A program made the translations under genes and the position numbers. The notes beneath the pieces are model-generated. The model searched no databases. It was given only the letters and a program-made list of their open reading frames with translations, and was not told where the DNA came from. Of a stretch of DNA of 64,000 nt, positions 1 through 12,600 are shown piece after piece; positions within the stretch are counted from its first letter, which is position 1, and each line of letters begins with the position of its first letter. This stretch comes from Neonectria sp. B-13 (lineage: Eukaryota; Ascomycota; Sordariomycetes; Hypocreales; Nectriaceae). The stretch is from positions 18,320 to 82,319 of the forward strand of contig NOKP01000070.1 in NCBI GenBank assembly GCA_002682825.1, written 5' to 3'.

Positions 1-432
1 TAAATTTATCTTTAGTTTAAAATCTCTATCTTAATTATATCTTTAGTATATAAGCTTTAATAATACTATTTATAAGCTATTACTATTAGCTATCTTATAA
101 TATCTTTAGTTTTTACTATAGTTATTCTTACTATTATAAAATAAAGCTATTAATAAGAGCTATTTCTAGTAGAAAGTCCTAAGCTAAAGTCTTTTAACTA
201 TTTTTATATATATAATAGTTAAGACTTTAATATACTTATATTTAATTATCTTAATTTATAGTATTTATTTTATTATTATAAATAGTAATAATAACTAAAA
301 TAGAAAGTACCTTAATAAACTTATTATTAAAAAATACTATATTAATTATACTAATATTTTATTTATTATTGGTTTTTTTCTCTTATAGTCTAATCTTTTA
401 TTACTCTTAAATATAATTAATAAGAATAATAT

Positions 433-2713
433 TTAGATATAATAGTCCTTAATAGTATATACTTAGAGAAGGGGCTAAAGGTTAAATAATATAAAAGAAA
501 ATAGAAAAAACAATAATATAATAAGCTTAATACTTAAGCTTAAGGTAATAATAACTTAAAAAGATAAAAGTTTCTATTATAAAGTTAAAGTATAAGTTTT
601 ATTACTTTAATTAGCTAGAAAAGCTAAATCTTAGAAAAGCTAGATCTTAGAAAAGCTAGATCTTAGAAAAGCTAAACCTTAGAAAAGCTAAATCTTAGAA
701 AAGGCTAAAACCTCTTAGGATAAAAGCCTAATCTTTATACTTTCTAAGCCTTTTATATTCTATTTAACCTTTTATATAATATAAAGATTATATAACTAAT
801 TATATAAAATAACTATTTTCTTCTAAATTATACTATAGCCTAATAAGCTCTTACTAAGCTATATCTATAAACTCTTATATAATCTATATAATCTATTTTA
901 AGTAGATTTAAGTCTTATTTCTAAGCTATAAATTATAATTTAAAAGTCTAACTTATAAGATATAAAAGAGATTAAAACTAATTAATATTCTAAGGCTAAA
1001 GAATTAATCTAATTAATAGTCTTTAGTTATTATATTCTATTATAAGATAGAATTTAATCTAATAAAGTAATAGCTTAGTAGATTATAATAGAATAGGTCT
1101 TTCTAGAAGAGCTAGCTTTAAAGCTAGAAAGGAATAATAATACTATTAATATAAAGAAAAGGTTTATTAATAGTTTAAAGTATAATAACTATATCTTATA
1201 GGTTATATAACTAATAAGTAATACTATACTAACTAACCTATAACTAAAGAAATAATACATTAGAAAGTAAGAGAATTTAGTTATTTTTAATATTAGCTAT
1301 AAAGTGTAAAGGGATTTAGTAGAAAGAGTTCTAAGAAGCTTAATAATTGTTCTTAGTGTTAATAGATAGAAAGGGTAAAAGTTAATAATTAGGTTTAAAA
1401 TCCAAAGATCTATCTTTCTATTAAGCTTAAGTAAAGGAAATATATAATTTAGTATTTAGATATAATAGTCCTTGGTAGCATATACCTAGAGAAGAGGCTA
1501 AAGGTTAAATAGTATAAAAGAAAATAGAAAAAACAATAGTATTTAGATATAATAGTCCTTAGTAGTATACACTTAGAGAAGAGGCTAAAGGTTAAATAGT
1601 ATAAAAGAAAATAGAAAAAACAATAGTATAATAGGCTTAATACCTAAGCCTAAGGCAATAATGACTTAAGAAGATAAAAGTTTCTACTATAAAGTTAAAG
1701 TATAAGTTTTACTGCCCCAATCAGCTGGAAAAGCTAGATCTTAGAAAAGCTAGATCTTGGAAAAGCTAGATCTTAGAAAAGCTAGATCTTGGAAAAGCTA
1801 GATCTTAGAAAAGCTAGACCTTGGAAAAGGCTAAAACCCCTTAGGATAAAAGCCTAGCTAATCTTTATACTTTCCAGGCTCTTTACATTCTATCCAACCT
1901 TCTAAATAATATAATAATCATACTATTAATCATACAAGATAACTACTATCCAAATCACACTATAGCCTAGTAAGCCTTTACTAAGCTATACATATAGGCT
2001 CTTATATAACCTATATATTAAATTAAAAGAATATCTAAGCCTTATTTCTATACTACAAATTATAGCTTAAAAGTCTAGCCTAAAGTATATAAAACAGTCT
2101 ATAATTAATTGCTTTAGACCTAAGAAATTAGTCTAATTAGTAGTCTTTAGCTATAATATTCTACTATAAGATAGAATCTAACTTAATATAGTAATAGCCT
2201 AATAGATTACAATAGAATAGCTCTTTCTAGAGAGACTAGCTCTAAAGCTAAAAAGGAATAATAATATTACTACTATAGAAAAGAAGTTCCTTAAGAAGCT
2301 ATATAACCCTATCTCTACCCTATAGATCATATAGTTAACAGATAATATTATTCTAACCAACCTACAGCTGAAGGAGTGATACATTAGAAACTAAGGGAAT
2401 CCTATGATTATCTCTAATATTGGCTATAAAGCTGCATAGAGGGATTTAGCGGAGGGAGTTCTAGGAAGCCTGATGGTTGTTCCTTGCATCAGTGGACTGA
2501 CGATGGCTATTATAGAGGGGGCAAAAGTCAATAATTAGGTTCAAAATCCAAAGATCTATCCCCCTGTTAAGCTTAAGCAAAGGAAACACATGACTATTCA
2601 GCGCAATTGCAGATAGGCAGAAATAGTAGTCCAAACAGTAGTTTCAACAGTGATATAATTTAGTATAATTGTAAATAAGTAGAAATAGTAGTTTAAATAG
2701 TAGTTTTAATAGT
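433..2713 (+). mobile_element. R1 retroposon-like element, copy a (split by copy b)
   Basis: R1 copies start TTAGATATAATAG and end near GTAGTTTYAAYAGT. This copy is flanked by a 14-base duplication, AATAAGAATAATAT at 419-432 and AATAGGAATAATAT at 2714-2727, with one transition. Without the nested copy b (1456-2652 plus one 14-base duplication) it is about 1070 bp. It carries a tandem array of a 16-base unit GAAAAGCTAGATCTTA near 616-705. It is strongly AT-enriched with stops in all frames and no recognisable protein. Confidence 0.75.
1456..2652 (+). mobile_element. R1 element, copy b, nested in copy a
   Basis: This 1197-bp copy is flanked by a perfect 14-base duplication, ATATAATTTAGTAT, at 1442-1455 and 2653-2666; the target is the 3' part of copy a. 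Its first ~85 bases are tandemly duplicated: TTTAGATATAATAG begins near 1455 and again near 1543. The 16-base array lies near 1727-1830. It is less AT-shifted than copy a, so it is the younger insertion. Confidence 0.8.
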
Positions 2714-2801
2714 AATAGGAATAATATAAAAGTAGTATCTTTCTAAATAATCTAATTAATCTTATTATTAATTATAAGAATAGCTTTAATAATATTAAAT
2801 T

Positions 2802-3006
2802 TTGTAAAGAGCTGGCTGTAGGTCTGGCTAGAGCTATAGGCTCACTATAGGGGCTTGCTACTGTATATACTACAAGGTCCCAACTCTTTATAACCTATTG
2901 TATAGTGCGGTCTAATAACACAGCTTACTAGGATTGGTTGATCTTTTTGGCCTAATGGCTGGATTGGTCTATTGTAAGATTAGTTATACTATATTAACCC
3001 TTACAA
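2802..3006. mobile_element. MITE-like element, copy A
   Basis: About 205 bp, bounded by TTGTAAAGAG at the left and CCTTACAA at the right, a short imperfect terminal inverted repeat. The interior shares a block with the other copies: the stretch around CTTTTTGGCCTAATGGCT and the ATAACCTATTGTATAGTGCG stretch. Non-coding. The type is inferred from termini and length. Confidence 0.6.
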
Positions 3007-3056
3007 ATTTAAGACTATTAATAGCTATATTATTTATATTTTTAAGCTTAATAAAA

Positions 3057-3231
3057 GTGTAAGAATTGAGGTAATATACCCAACCTTCAATAGATCAATC
3101 AGCCGTTAGACTAAAAGATTAACCAATTCAAGTAAGCTAGTATTACCTGAATCGCACTATACAATTGGTTATAAGGTAGAGCGCTGCTAAGCGCTCAGCC
3201 CCTAGCCGGCCTCTAGTGCATCTCCTTACAA
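3057..3231. mobile_element. MITE-like element, copy B
   Basis: About 175 bp, opposite in orientation to copy A and about 50 bp from it. It starts TGTAAGAATTGAGG, ends TCTCCTTACAA, and has the same interior landmarks with more substitutions. Confidence 0.55.
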
Positions 3232-4338
3232 AAAGGCTTATAAATATTATAGTTTCTTTAGACTATACTAATAGCTTTATAGTTATATTACTAGAGCTAA
3301 TAGAAGAAGTTATAAAAAGAGAATAAGTTATTAAGAAATATATAGTATATAGATTCTAATAGTAGATTTACTAAGATAATAACTATAGCTTAGATTAGGT
3401 TTAAATAGATTATATTCCTCTCTTATACCTATTAGTCCTATTATATCTATTATAGCTATAATAGTAGCTATTAATAGGCTAATTAGATTCTTATAAGTTT
3501 AAACTTCTAGTCTAGCTTATATTAAATCTACTATAAGAAATAGCCTTATTAGGCTATAGTTTATACTTTAAATCCTATAAGAATTAGCTTAAAAGAAATA
3601 ATTATTATTTTTAAGAACCTTTTAAGAAAGTAAATTATATACTTATCTATAGTAATAAATATACCTAGGATATAGAAAACTATAAATATATACTATATAT
3701 AGTTAAACTATATATTAACCTAGCTAAAAGTATAACTATAAAAGCTTATATTAGGATTCTTATTAATAGTTATAAAGTTAAAAATATAAAAATACTAAGA
3801 TAATAGCTAGAACTAATTATAAAGTATTTATTTAATTATTAGATAAATATAGTATTAATCTTTAGGTTTAAAAGTCTTTTAATAGTTCTTAATCTATAAT
3901 TCTTTATAAATTCTTATATATATTAAGATTATAAGCTATATATAGATTTCTATAATAAAAATTAGCTTTTAAGATAATAGCTAAAATTATAGCTTTAATT
4001 TATAACTATTATCTTTATATTATTTAAGCTAGTAATTAATCTAGCTATTAGTATAATAAACCTAGCTTTTTATAAAAGAAATAAGTAGGAATTATTAGAA
4101 AAGTAATAATAGCTTTAAAAGTAAAGCTATTATCTTAAAGATTTAGCTTAGAATAACTATTAACTTAAAGTTATAATTATAATCTTAAACTGAATTATAT
4201 ATTAATTAATAAGTATTATTAGCTAACTGCTTATAGTAGCTATTATTAATATAAATAAAGCTATTATTATTATATATATTAACTACTATTTAACTAAAGA
4301 GCTGTTAGGAATTCATAAGAATATATAGAATGAGTTAT
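3232..4338. other. AT-rich tract, no gene seen
   Basis: TpA-rich sequence with stops in all frames. No gene or further repeat family is recognised. The pattern fits RIP-degraded repeat DNA. Confidence 0.6.
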
Positions 4339-4354
4339 ATAATGAATTGGGCAG

Positions 4355-4827
4355 TTCTATAGCATAGTGGTTATACGCTTGGAATCCCCCTACATAAGTA
4401 AGAGGTTATTAGTTCAAACCCAGCCAGAATCAACCTTTCTACTAGTAGGAAGGAACCCCCCCCCTTAGGTCAATAGGGACTAGTCCAAGCAGTCATATAA
4501 TACTATATTATATAGCTATAGAAAACCAACCGGCCTAGTAGTAGTATACTATTATACTGGAATTGTTTACTTATTATTGATTTACTAATGAGTTTAAGTT
4601 ATCTGTCTAAGTCTAGCAATAGGATCAATTAGAAGCATAGGGTTTTCTCTCCTTATAAAAAAGGGGTTTTCTTAGTATTTAATTACTCCCTAGGAGATAT
4701 TAGAGATATGAACTAAGCTAGATTGGGATAGGATTAGGTTTGAAGGGCCTCTGGATAGTGGTTAGTAGTGGTTTGGAACCCCCTTGTATTAGGAGCACAC
4801 ATTATCTAGCAATTGACCTTGTTCAAA
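4355..4827 (+). mobile_element. tRNA-headed SINE candidate
   Basis: A 473-bp insertion flanked by a perfect 16-base direct repeat, ATAATGAATTGGGCAG, at 4339-4354 and 4828-4843, a duplication typical of target-primed retroposition. The head begins at the duplication and has pol III box A-like TAGCATAGTGG (about 4360-4370) and box B-like AGTTCAAACCC (about 4411-4421). A second, poorer tRNA-like block lies near 4752-4785. Family not recognised. Confidence 0.7.
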
Positions 4828-4843
4828 ATAATGAATTGGGCAG

Positions 4844-5189
4844 GGTTAATTTCACTAATGCTTAAAGTCACTCTATATACCTTAGCCTTAGTAGGGGTCA
4901 TATAGGGCTCAATATGAAGGTGGAGGCTTACAACAGTCAAAGAGATAAGGCAACTGAGATGTGTAGGGCATTGGGATAGCCTGGTTAGCTGCCCTAGAGC
5001 GCCTCTTTACTAATGATAATATAGCAGCCGCTGGCCTTCAGGTAGCTCGGTGCGAGAATGGGGGAGGGGAGTGAGACTACTCAGAGGCAAGGACAGCTGA
5101 ACCTGTATGCCACTGATACCAGTATGACAATTGTATCACCCAAACAAACAGAGGCCTATAGGATAGTTATACCAGTTACTTCTTGCATA
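4844..5189. other. moderate-GC spacer, no gene seen
   Basis: More balanced in composition than its flanks. No ORF, RNA gene or repeat is recognised. Confidence 0.5.
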
Positions 5190-5615
5190 CTAATGTACAT
5201 TACTAGTAATAGCTACCACCCCTAGAAAGTACGCCTACATACCAATAACAGTTCAGATGAATTACTAGTAATATCAATCGTTGTAATATCTCCTAACCAG
5301 TAATAGTAAGATATTACTAGTAACTTAGGTCTGGCACATACTGGTAGATAAGTGCTGCTAGTAATTGATTCTAGAGCGTTACTAGCAGGTAGAGGCTACT
5401 AGTAGGATGTCCCCTGCTAATGCTAGTAGGAGAGCGCTTCCAGTAACTAAGGCCCCTGCATTACTAGTAGGATAGGCACTGAAGGTACTAGTAAAGGTAT
5501 AGCATTACTAGCAACCAAGCAGTAGTAGTACCAGTAATAGGGGAGGCCTATTGACTGGTAGGGAGGTGCCACTGGTAACTCAGCCCCTAGCGTTACTAGC
5601 AGGTAGGCGCTACGC
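5190..5615. repeat. ACTAGTA-motif dispersed repeat region
   Basis: Short motifs of the TTACTAGTA / CTACTAGTAGG / CCAGTAATAG type recur in both orientations every 15-40 bases, about twenty times, separated by unrelated bases. There is no fixed period and no ORF, so this is neither a classical minisatellite nor a gene. Confidence 0.65.
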
Positions 5616-5646
5616 TTAGCTTGCCACGTTTCCAGGACTGTAGGCC

Positions 5647-6142
5647 TTAAATATGCTTTTCGATAACAGCCTTATTTAGCTCAGTAAGCTCTGCCTTTCC
5701 TGCAATAATTGCAAACTTTAGGTCAGGGATAATACTTACTATAGACTTAATAAATGCTTTTAACTTATTATTATCTAAGCTTTTTACCTGATTGATAATC
5801 TATTTATTATTATTATAGGCAATAGTATAGGCAACTATAGCCTTTGCCCCTTTAGCATAGAAAATCTTAGCTTTAATTAACCTTTTATCTTTAATCCTTT
5901 GCCTCTCTTTCCATTGCTCTTTTAACTTCTTTACTAAGTGGAGAATAAACACTATGTTATATAACTAGTACTTTAGTATTATCTGAATTGTGTGATAAAA
6001 GTCCTTTCTAAGATAGATGCAAGTTATATAATGGTCTTTAAGTGGAATTAAGATAAGGTTTTATAAAAGGTCTTTAATAGAAGTACTCTAATTACCTTTA
6101 GAGTTTAGTTTAAGGTTAAAAATAGAACTATTCTAAAGGATA
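5647..6142 (-). pseudogene. unidentified RIP-degraded coding fragment
   Basis: One minus-strand frame stays mostly open, broken by a few TAG/TAA codons of the kind CAG/CAA to TAG/TAA mutation makes. It ends in a basic helical-looking stretch (KKLKEQWKERQRIKDKRLI) and a tail finishing ELTELNKAVIEKHI before TAA. The run is too coherent for random AT-rich DNA. The family is not recognised; it could be part of a transposon protein. Confidence 0.45.
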
Positions 6143-6229
6143 TAAGAATCTTAGAAAGATATCTTAATTAGAAGTTTAAGACTAGTAATACTTAATAAAG
6201 TGTATAGTTTACTAAGTGTTTAGAAAATT

Positions 6230-6350
6230 AATATAGCTTTACTAAGATTTAGAAAAGAATAGTATAGTTCTACTAAGATTTAGAAAAATTAGTATAGTTC
6301 TACTAAGATTTAGAAAAGTTAGTATAATTCTACTAAGTCTTAGACCTAGT
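6230..6350. repeat. ~30-base tandem repeat
   Basis: Four to five imperfect units built around TTCTACTAAGATTTAGAAAA with AGTATAG linkers, in AT-rich non-coding DNA. Confidence 0.7.
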
Positions 6351-6949
6351 TTTATATAGGCACAATCCTATTAGCTAGCTATAAGCCTAGTTTGATTATT
6401 CTTAATATTTATATATAATATAGTAAGAGGCTAACTAATTAACTGATTAATATACTTTTATCTTAAATAGGGTTATTTACTTTATAGTAGGTAATAATAA
6501 AATAGTCCTAAGAGGGGCTAGAAAGTTAATAATCTAAGCATTTAAGGTAGATTTATTTATATCCTCTAGATTCTTAAGATAAACACCTTTTATAGTTTAT
6601 TATTACTTTCCTTAAGCTTAGCTTTTACTATAGCTAAATCAAACAACCTAAGAGTAATAAACCCCTTAAAAGCTAGAGACCAGCTAGCTAAGGACTTTCA
6701 AGTGGAAGATATATATATTGAATGCTATATTACTATCTTAGCTAGTATAGTTCTAGAATACTAATAATATATTATCAACTAAGTTATTAACATTAAGTAT
6801 ACTATAATACTATTAGGAGAATAGTAGAACATATTATGCCTACTAAGCTAGGAGTAAGTCTACTTATTACTTCTTTTACTACTTTACTAATAGAATTAAA
6901 CTCTTTAAAATTTATTTTTCTTAAATCCTAATGATTAAAAAGACTAGAT

Positions 6950-7160
6950 AAAGAACATCTACAAAAGAAGCCTACTAAAGAACTCCTATCAAAGAACCCC
7001 TACTATAGATTCTATACTAAAGTTTCTATACTAAAGTTTTTATACTAAAGTTTTTATACCAAAGAACCCCTGCTAAAGAATCTATACTAAAGAATCTATA
7101 CTAAAGAATATTTATTAAAGAATATCTACTAAAACATCCACTAAAGAACTCCTAGTGCTA
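6950..7160. repeat. ~15-base tandem repeat
   Basis: About ten degenerate units of the ACTAAAGAATCTAT / ACTAAAGTTTTTAT type in AT-rich non-coding DNA. Confidence 0.65.
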
Positions 7161-7464
7161 AAGTTTACCTCTAGAACATTAATACATTTATATCAGCTTT
7201 AAACATATAAGTATAATATATTCTATAGTAATGCTTAAGAGTTATTATTCTTTAAAAAGAGAAGTCTAGCTAGATGATTTATACCTGCTTTAGGCTATCT
7301 CTTATTCTTAGCTCTAGTTACATAGGATAGAACTATAAACTACTATATATAAATAAATAAATGTAGAACACTATTAGATTACTACCTTTGACTATCTAGT
7401 AACATTCCTGATACTATGTTATGAATATCTTACTTTTGGGGTTAAAAGTATATAATAACAAACA

Positions 7465-9057
7465 CTACTTCCTCCTCCTTGTTGTCCTTTTCTCCTTGCC
7501 CTCTGCCTTTCTCTTTGTCCTCTTATTCCTCTGAACTGCTACACTGGGGAGCATATGTTTACCAATATTCCCCTGCTTCGTATCGGTCTGTGGCTGAGCC
7601 CTCGTTCTAACTTCTTGAGGGCCCTTGCGCTCTGCGGCCTCTGGCTTAGCATCCGTTCTACCCTCTCGAGGGATCCCGTCTTCCGCATCAACCTCTGACC
7701 GAGCCCCCGTTGCATCTTCTCGAGGGACCCCGTCCTCCGCATTAGCCTCTAGGTCAGCTCCTGTTTCATCTTCTCGAGGGGCCCTACGCTCTGCATCGGC
7801 CTGTGATTGAGCCTCCGTTCTACCCTCTCGAGGGACCCTACGTTCTGCATCAGCCTCCGGCTCAGCCCCTATTGCATCTTCTCAAGTAACCCCGTCCTCC
7901 TCATTCAACCTTGTTACATCTTCCGGATAGGATGTCTCATTTGTGGTAGAAGTAGGTATCTTGCTGGCAATACGTTCAGCCGTTTGTTGTTAGTAGTATT
8001 CAAGCTTCTCCTGATTGAGTTATAGCTTAGACTTGATAGTTAAGGTGTCTTTCTTAGATTTGACTATAGTACTAACTATAACTTTAAAGTTAATTAAAAC
8101 TACTATAGTAATTATAGCTAATATTCTAGTTCTTTCTTCTAAAACTTTAATAAGGATTTTACTTTAATTATTCTTATTTATAAAGAATATATAATTATTA
8201 CTAATAGAAAGTAATATATTTTAAGGTATTAATATTATAACTTTAAGTAGACTATTAGTCTATAAGTATGAGTTAATACTAATAGACTAAGATAGGATTA
8301 GTAAAATAGTAATATTTGAATAAAAGGCTATATATATAGTTCTATAAGTAATACCTTTCTATAGTTAGAAGAAAGAGAGCTTAATTTCTAAGAACTCTTT
8401 AATATATAGTTCCTTAATATATAGTAGATTACTTAAGCTATTAATAATAATAATATAGTTAAGGTCTTTCTTCTTAGAAGAATTCAATAGAACTACTTTA
8501 TTAATAATACTAGATAACTTTTTGAATGTTAATATATATACTTTATTAAATTCTATATAATTAATTATTATATTTATTAGCTCTTCTCTATAATTAGATC
8601 TATAGATTATAATAATAATACCCTTCATATTAAGGTCTAATATCTCTTTCTTCCTAGATTTACATTCAGCCAGAAGCCTCTTATTGTCAATTATATACTT
8701 AGGTTTGCTAATCTTTTTCTTTACAAAATCCATAAGCGCCTTATTAACATTGAACCCACCTAAGCAATTGTTGCCTATAGTAGCCTTAACAAGGAACCTA
8801 TAGTTATCTAGCGAGTTCTACTCCCTGCTCAGTCTGTCTGGCGAGTCCCCCCTGTACATGGCCGTTGAATACATCAGGGTCACATCCATAGTGCCACCAC
8901 CTGGGTCCACAACAAGCACATTGGATGAAGAACCTTCCAACGGGTTGGACGTAAAGAAGTTGATATTTCATCTACTACATCAGTTATGTGCTGCTAGTAG
9001 CCTAGATCTAGAACCTCTTGAAAATGATTATAGCGCCTGACCTAGTTATCTTCCTCT
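7465..9057 (-). pseudogene. Hsp70-like ATPase pseudogene with 18-residue repeat tail
   Basis: A single minus-strand frame can be followed for about 1.6 kb through several in-frame TAG/TGA/TAA codons of RIP type. It contains VVDPGGGTMDVTLM, matching the phosphate-2 motif of Hsp70/actin-fold ATPases. After GNNCLGGFNVNKALMDFV, as in Hsp70 GxxxLGGxxF, comes an AT-biased open stretch of 122 codons (8365-8733). The C-terminus has six tandem 18-residue units of the RVPREGRTEAQSQADAER type and a basic RTTRRRK tail. The N-terminal part of an Hsp70 is not recognised upstream, so it is truncated as well as mutated. Family call from the motifs is fairly firm; a chaperone role is not claimed. Confidence 0.7.
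7573..7893 (-). repeat. 54-bp coding tandem repeat, six units
   Basis: Six 54-bp units (one lacking a codon) in the pseudogene frame, each with a CCCTCGAG-type core. The coding repeat is far less AT-shifted than the rest of the pseudogene. Confidence 0.8.
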
Positions 9058-9627
9058 TTAGACTTGACTTACGCAACTCCATTCGGCCTAAATATCATCC
9101 AAAGGTGATCCGACCTACATCTTATTCACGGATCCTCGCTATGCGCAAATGAGATCTATGCATCTGCCATTGTTTCAGCCAGCCTCTACTTCTCTAGTGC
9201 CAATGCTTCTTGCTTGTTCATAAAGAGACAGAGGAGGTCATGGCAATGATGCGCAGTCCCTTTCAAGGGCCCACGAGAGAGAAAGCCATGGCCCCTCAGC
9301 CTCTACAGCTCAGACATCAAAGACCATTAGGGCAACGGCCGACTCTTCATTTAGGTAAGACATTTCCTTGAGTGAGCGGTTGGCTCGGCCAGGGCACAAA
9401 GGTTGGTAGAGTTGCTAGAGACCAAACAGCTTCAAGCGGGATTGGGACGATGCAACCTCAGGGCTTTATGCTTACGAGGAGTTCTGAGTGGACGGGCTAC
9501 GGGAAAGGGGTTATAGCCGGATGATGTTGGCTGCAGTTAGCACGTCACGAAGCGTCCATGGGAAAAGAGGTATGGCCGCTGGCACCAGCCAGAAGTGTGG
9601 TATGGCGCTGTTCCCCTGGAATACTTC
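9058..9627. other. 3' flank of kinase-ankyrin gene
   Basis: Normal-composition sequence between the Hsp70-like remnant and the stop codon of the kinase-ankyrin gene. It probably holds its 3' UTR. No other gene seen. Confidence 0.5.
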
Positions 9628-12600
9628 CTAACTAGATGTCTTTCGAGTCCCGGGACCCTCGTCGGGACCAGGCATGTTGAACTCGGGGAGGTAAGACCTT
9701 GCAGTAGCCGGCCGGGACCTCGACCGAACAAGACAAGACTTCCTTGCCAATAGGTCCTCGCGCAGCTCCACCTCTTTCTGGAATGATGACACAATCGCCT
9801 CCAGCGGCTCCTCTCTCCCGGGCCCCTCCCCTCGACGACGGCCGTGATCGTTAGGAACTCGCCCCTCCTCGTCTTTGATAGCCGGATTAGCTCGAGGGAG
9901 AGGAGTTCTGTCTAGGATTTCTCGTCCTGCAGGTAGTGGACGATGTGGAGACCGGTGACGCCTCAATCGCCGCAAGAATTGGCTACTCCCCATCAGCTTT
10001 TGGAGCCCCCGCGGCTGACCGACGGTGGCAAGGCGTCCGGCGGTCCAGTCCGCACCGGCGAGCTCTGAGTCTCCATCAAGCAGACTGAGAAGGTCGAAGG
10101 GCAGATCTCCTGTGATTGATTGAAGTGAATCGGGCTTCAGGGTAGCGAGAACGTGGACGCAGGAGCATCTAGACTCGTCCTTGGCATTGAGAAGCGCAGC
10201 AAGTTTGTCGCGACCAAGCAAGCCGTGCCCAACCCTGACCAGGACATCAAAATTGGATACCTGGCCGTGGCCGATGCTGGTAAGGAATGCTGTCTGTCCT
10301 AAGCCGTCTGTCGCCCCGAGGTTGGGCCGACTATTGAGTATTCGGTCTAGAATCTTCGTTTCTGACTGGCAAGAAGCAAAGTGTAGGGGAGTCTGGCCCG
10401 TAGCGTCCTTCTCTTCGAGCAAATGGCCGGCAACACCCAAGACGTACTCCACCATCTCGTCACTCCCTGAGGCGACGGCAAGATGAAGCGCGGTACACCC
10501 ATCCGCGGCCGATGCGTTGACGTTGGAGCCCTTCTTTTCGAACCACTCCGCCGCAACCGCATTGTTCTGCAAGACAGCAAGCAAGAAAGGCGTCAAGCCA
10601 AACTCGTCCCGGCTCTCAAGATCAAGCCGCAAGTTCCTCAAAAGAAGCTCAAGGATAAGCCGTTGGTGGTTAGGCTGGTCTATTTTCGCCTCCTCTGGAT
10701 CATCCCTAATCTCGTTTCTGTCCAGGTACACCCACATCTTGTCGTCGGCAAAGTACCCCTTCCCGAGAGCAGCGAGGTGCAGAAGCGACAGCGCTCCCTC
10801 GCCAGTGTGGAACCTGCGCTCATACTCTGGCCCGCAGAGCGTTGCCACGAACATGGGCCGGATCAGCAACACCGAACTCTGCAGAGCGTCGAGCGAGCCC
10901 ATGCAGGGCCGTGCCGGGTCGACTCCGTACCGCAGCAGGGCGAGGAAAGTAAGCCAGCAGTTCTCGACGATGGAGAAGTAGATGGGGCTCGCGGCCCTAG
11001 GGTGCGCCCCGTGCGTCTGGTAAGCCTGGAGGTCCAGGTTCAGATTCTCATTGTCCGTGAACAACTCGGCAATGTTTCGGTAGTGCTCGATGAGCAGCCA
11101 ACCACTCGACTCCAGCCGCTTCAGCTGGTCACTGATCCGCTTCAGCTGCGACCAAAAGTCAATCGCCTTATAGTGGCCGTCCCCGCAGATGTGGCGGATG
11201 AAGTCTCTCTCGGCGATGGCCGCCAGGTCGGCGCCGCCGGCCAGAAGGGAAATAGCGCGGTGGGTGCGCCCCTGCTCAAGGACCTCCTGGATGGGGTTGC
11301 GACCGCTGTCGAGCTTCCGGTTGATGTCCAACTCGTGCTTGGTCGTGAGATGCTTCATCAGCCGCGTGAGGCCGTGCTCGGCGCAGATGCGCAGAAGATT
11401 ATTCAGGGCATTTTCACGCTTCACCATGCCTGGCATCATGTTGGCGCGCATTTGTTCCGGCCCCCCGGGACCGTTGTGCATGTCTATCATCATGAATAAG
11501 ATCGAGTCTATGTCCTTGTTTTCCGGGCGGAGTTCCTCTGGCAGTGCGCCGGATTTCTGTAGCACCTCAAAGGCGGCCGGTTCGTCGCTGAGCAGTGCGT
11601 TCACCCAGTTTCCTCGAAGCTCCGGAACGGCGTCGCCGACGTCTGGCTGGCGTAAGATTGGATCAGTGCGATTGCTCTCCTTGATGTGCTGGTGGCTAAT
11701 GTAGGCAGTCGACGAGATCCTGAGGAATCGAGTGACCGAGTTCCAGTCCTCGAACGTGTACAGGGCTAAGGCGAGGCGGTCCTCAAACAAAGCCCGCGAC
11801 AACGTTGTGCGAGATTCCGTCTCGCTGTCCATATGGCTGCTGAACATCTTGAGAGACCATTTGAGTTCTTTATCCGGATCAAGGGACATGTCACGGAACT
11901 GGTCCCTCGTGTAGTAGCGAGTCATGTAGATGGATCGGTAGACGTCACCCAGGCTGGTATTCTCCGTCATCTCGACACCCTTGGTCGCGTACTTCTTGGA
12001 GAGCGCCAAGTCCACCGGGACTCCGTAGCCCATTCCGTAGATCGTGAGCAGGATCACAGTTGCTGCCACAGAGCCTGCGGGGCCGTCTGCGTCCTTGTGT
12101 AGTTCTCGGAGAAGAGAGGCGTGCATCTCCGGCGTCAGGGTTTGGAGGATCCTCGCTGAGGCAAACATACTCCGGAATCGGGTCTGAATGAGATGTCAGT
12201 CTCTCTCTAATGGCAAAGGCAAGGCAGCGCACCGCCCATTCTTGCCATCCCTGTCTCTCGCCCGGGCGTTTCCCATCAACAATAAGGTGATCATGGCAGG
12301 CGTAAATCTTAGCGGGCTTGCGATTGCGGGATATTCTATAGGCGTGAGCTCAGAGCACCTTCAATGGTGAGGTAGTACCTACTCGACCATGGGTAACGCT
12401 GCTGAAGCTCTGAGCCTTACGTTGGGCGGTCTGAGCATATTCATGACGACAACGGGAGTCATTACGGGGAGATAGCCAGCACATTGTGCCATCTCTCCGT
12501 CGGCGGTTTTCAAGCGCCATGCCGCCTTGGTGGAGTTAGTCTCGTCGAAACTTCCAAGGATCGGATTCGGTGTTGGATACTCACCCGCGCCTCGTTCCTG

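Noticed and set aside
1..60. telomere or chromosome end as a cause of the inverted repeat
   Set aside because: No TTAGGG/CCCTAA tracts at either visible end of the arms or at the gap.
616..705. CRISPR-like or regulatory array of 16-base units
   Set aside because: Units are directly abutting with no spacers, in AT-rich fungal repeat DNA; a simple tandem repeat inside R1.
2199..2384. 61-codon ORF recurring in R1 copies (2199, 19428 and mirrors)
   Set aside because: It is hydrophobic only because of AT-rich codons. It is not conserved as an open frame in copy a and lacks a start context.
4355..4440. functional tRNA gene
   Set aside because: Box A and box B look-alikes are present, but no convincing acceptor stem pairs and the segment heads an insertion with a target duplication. 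Read as a SINE head.
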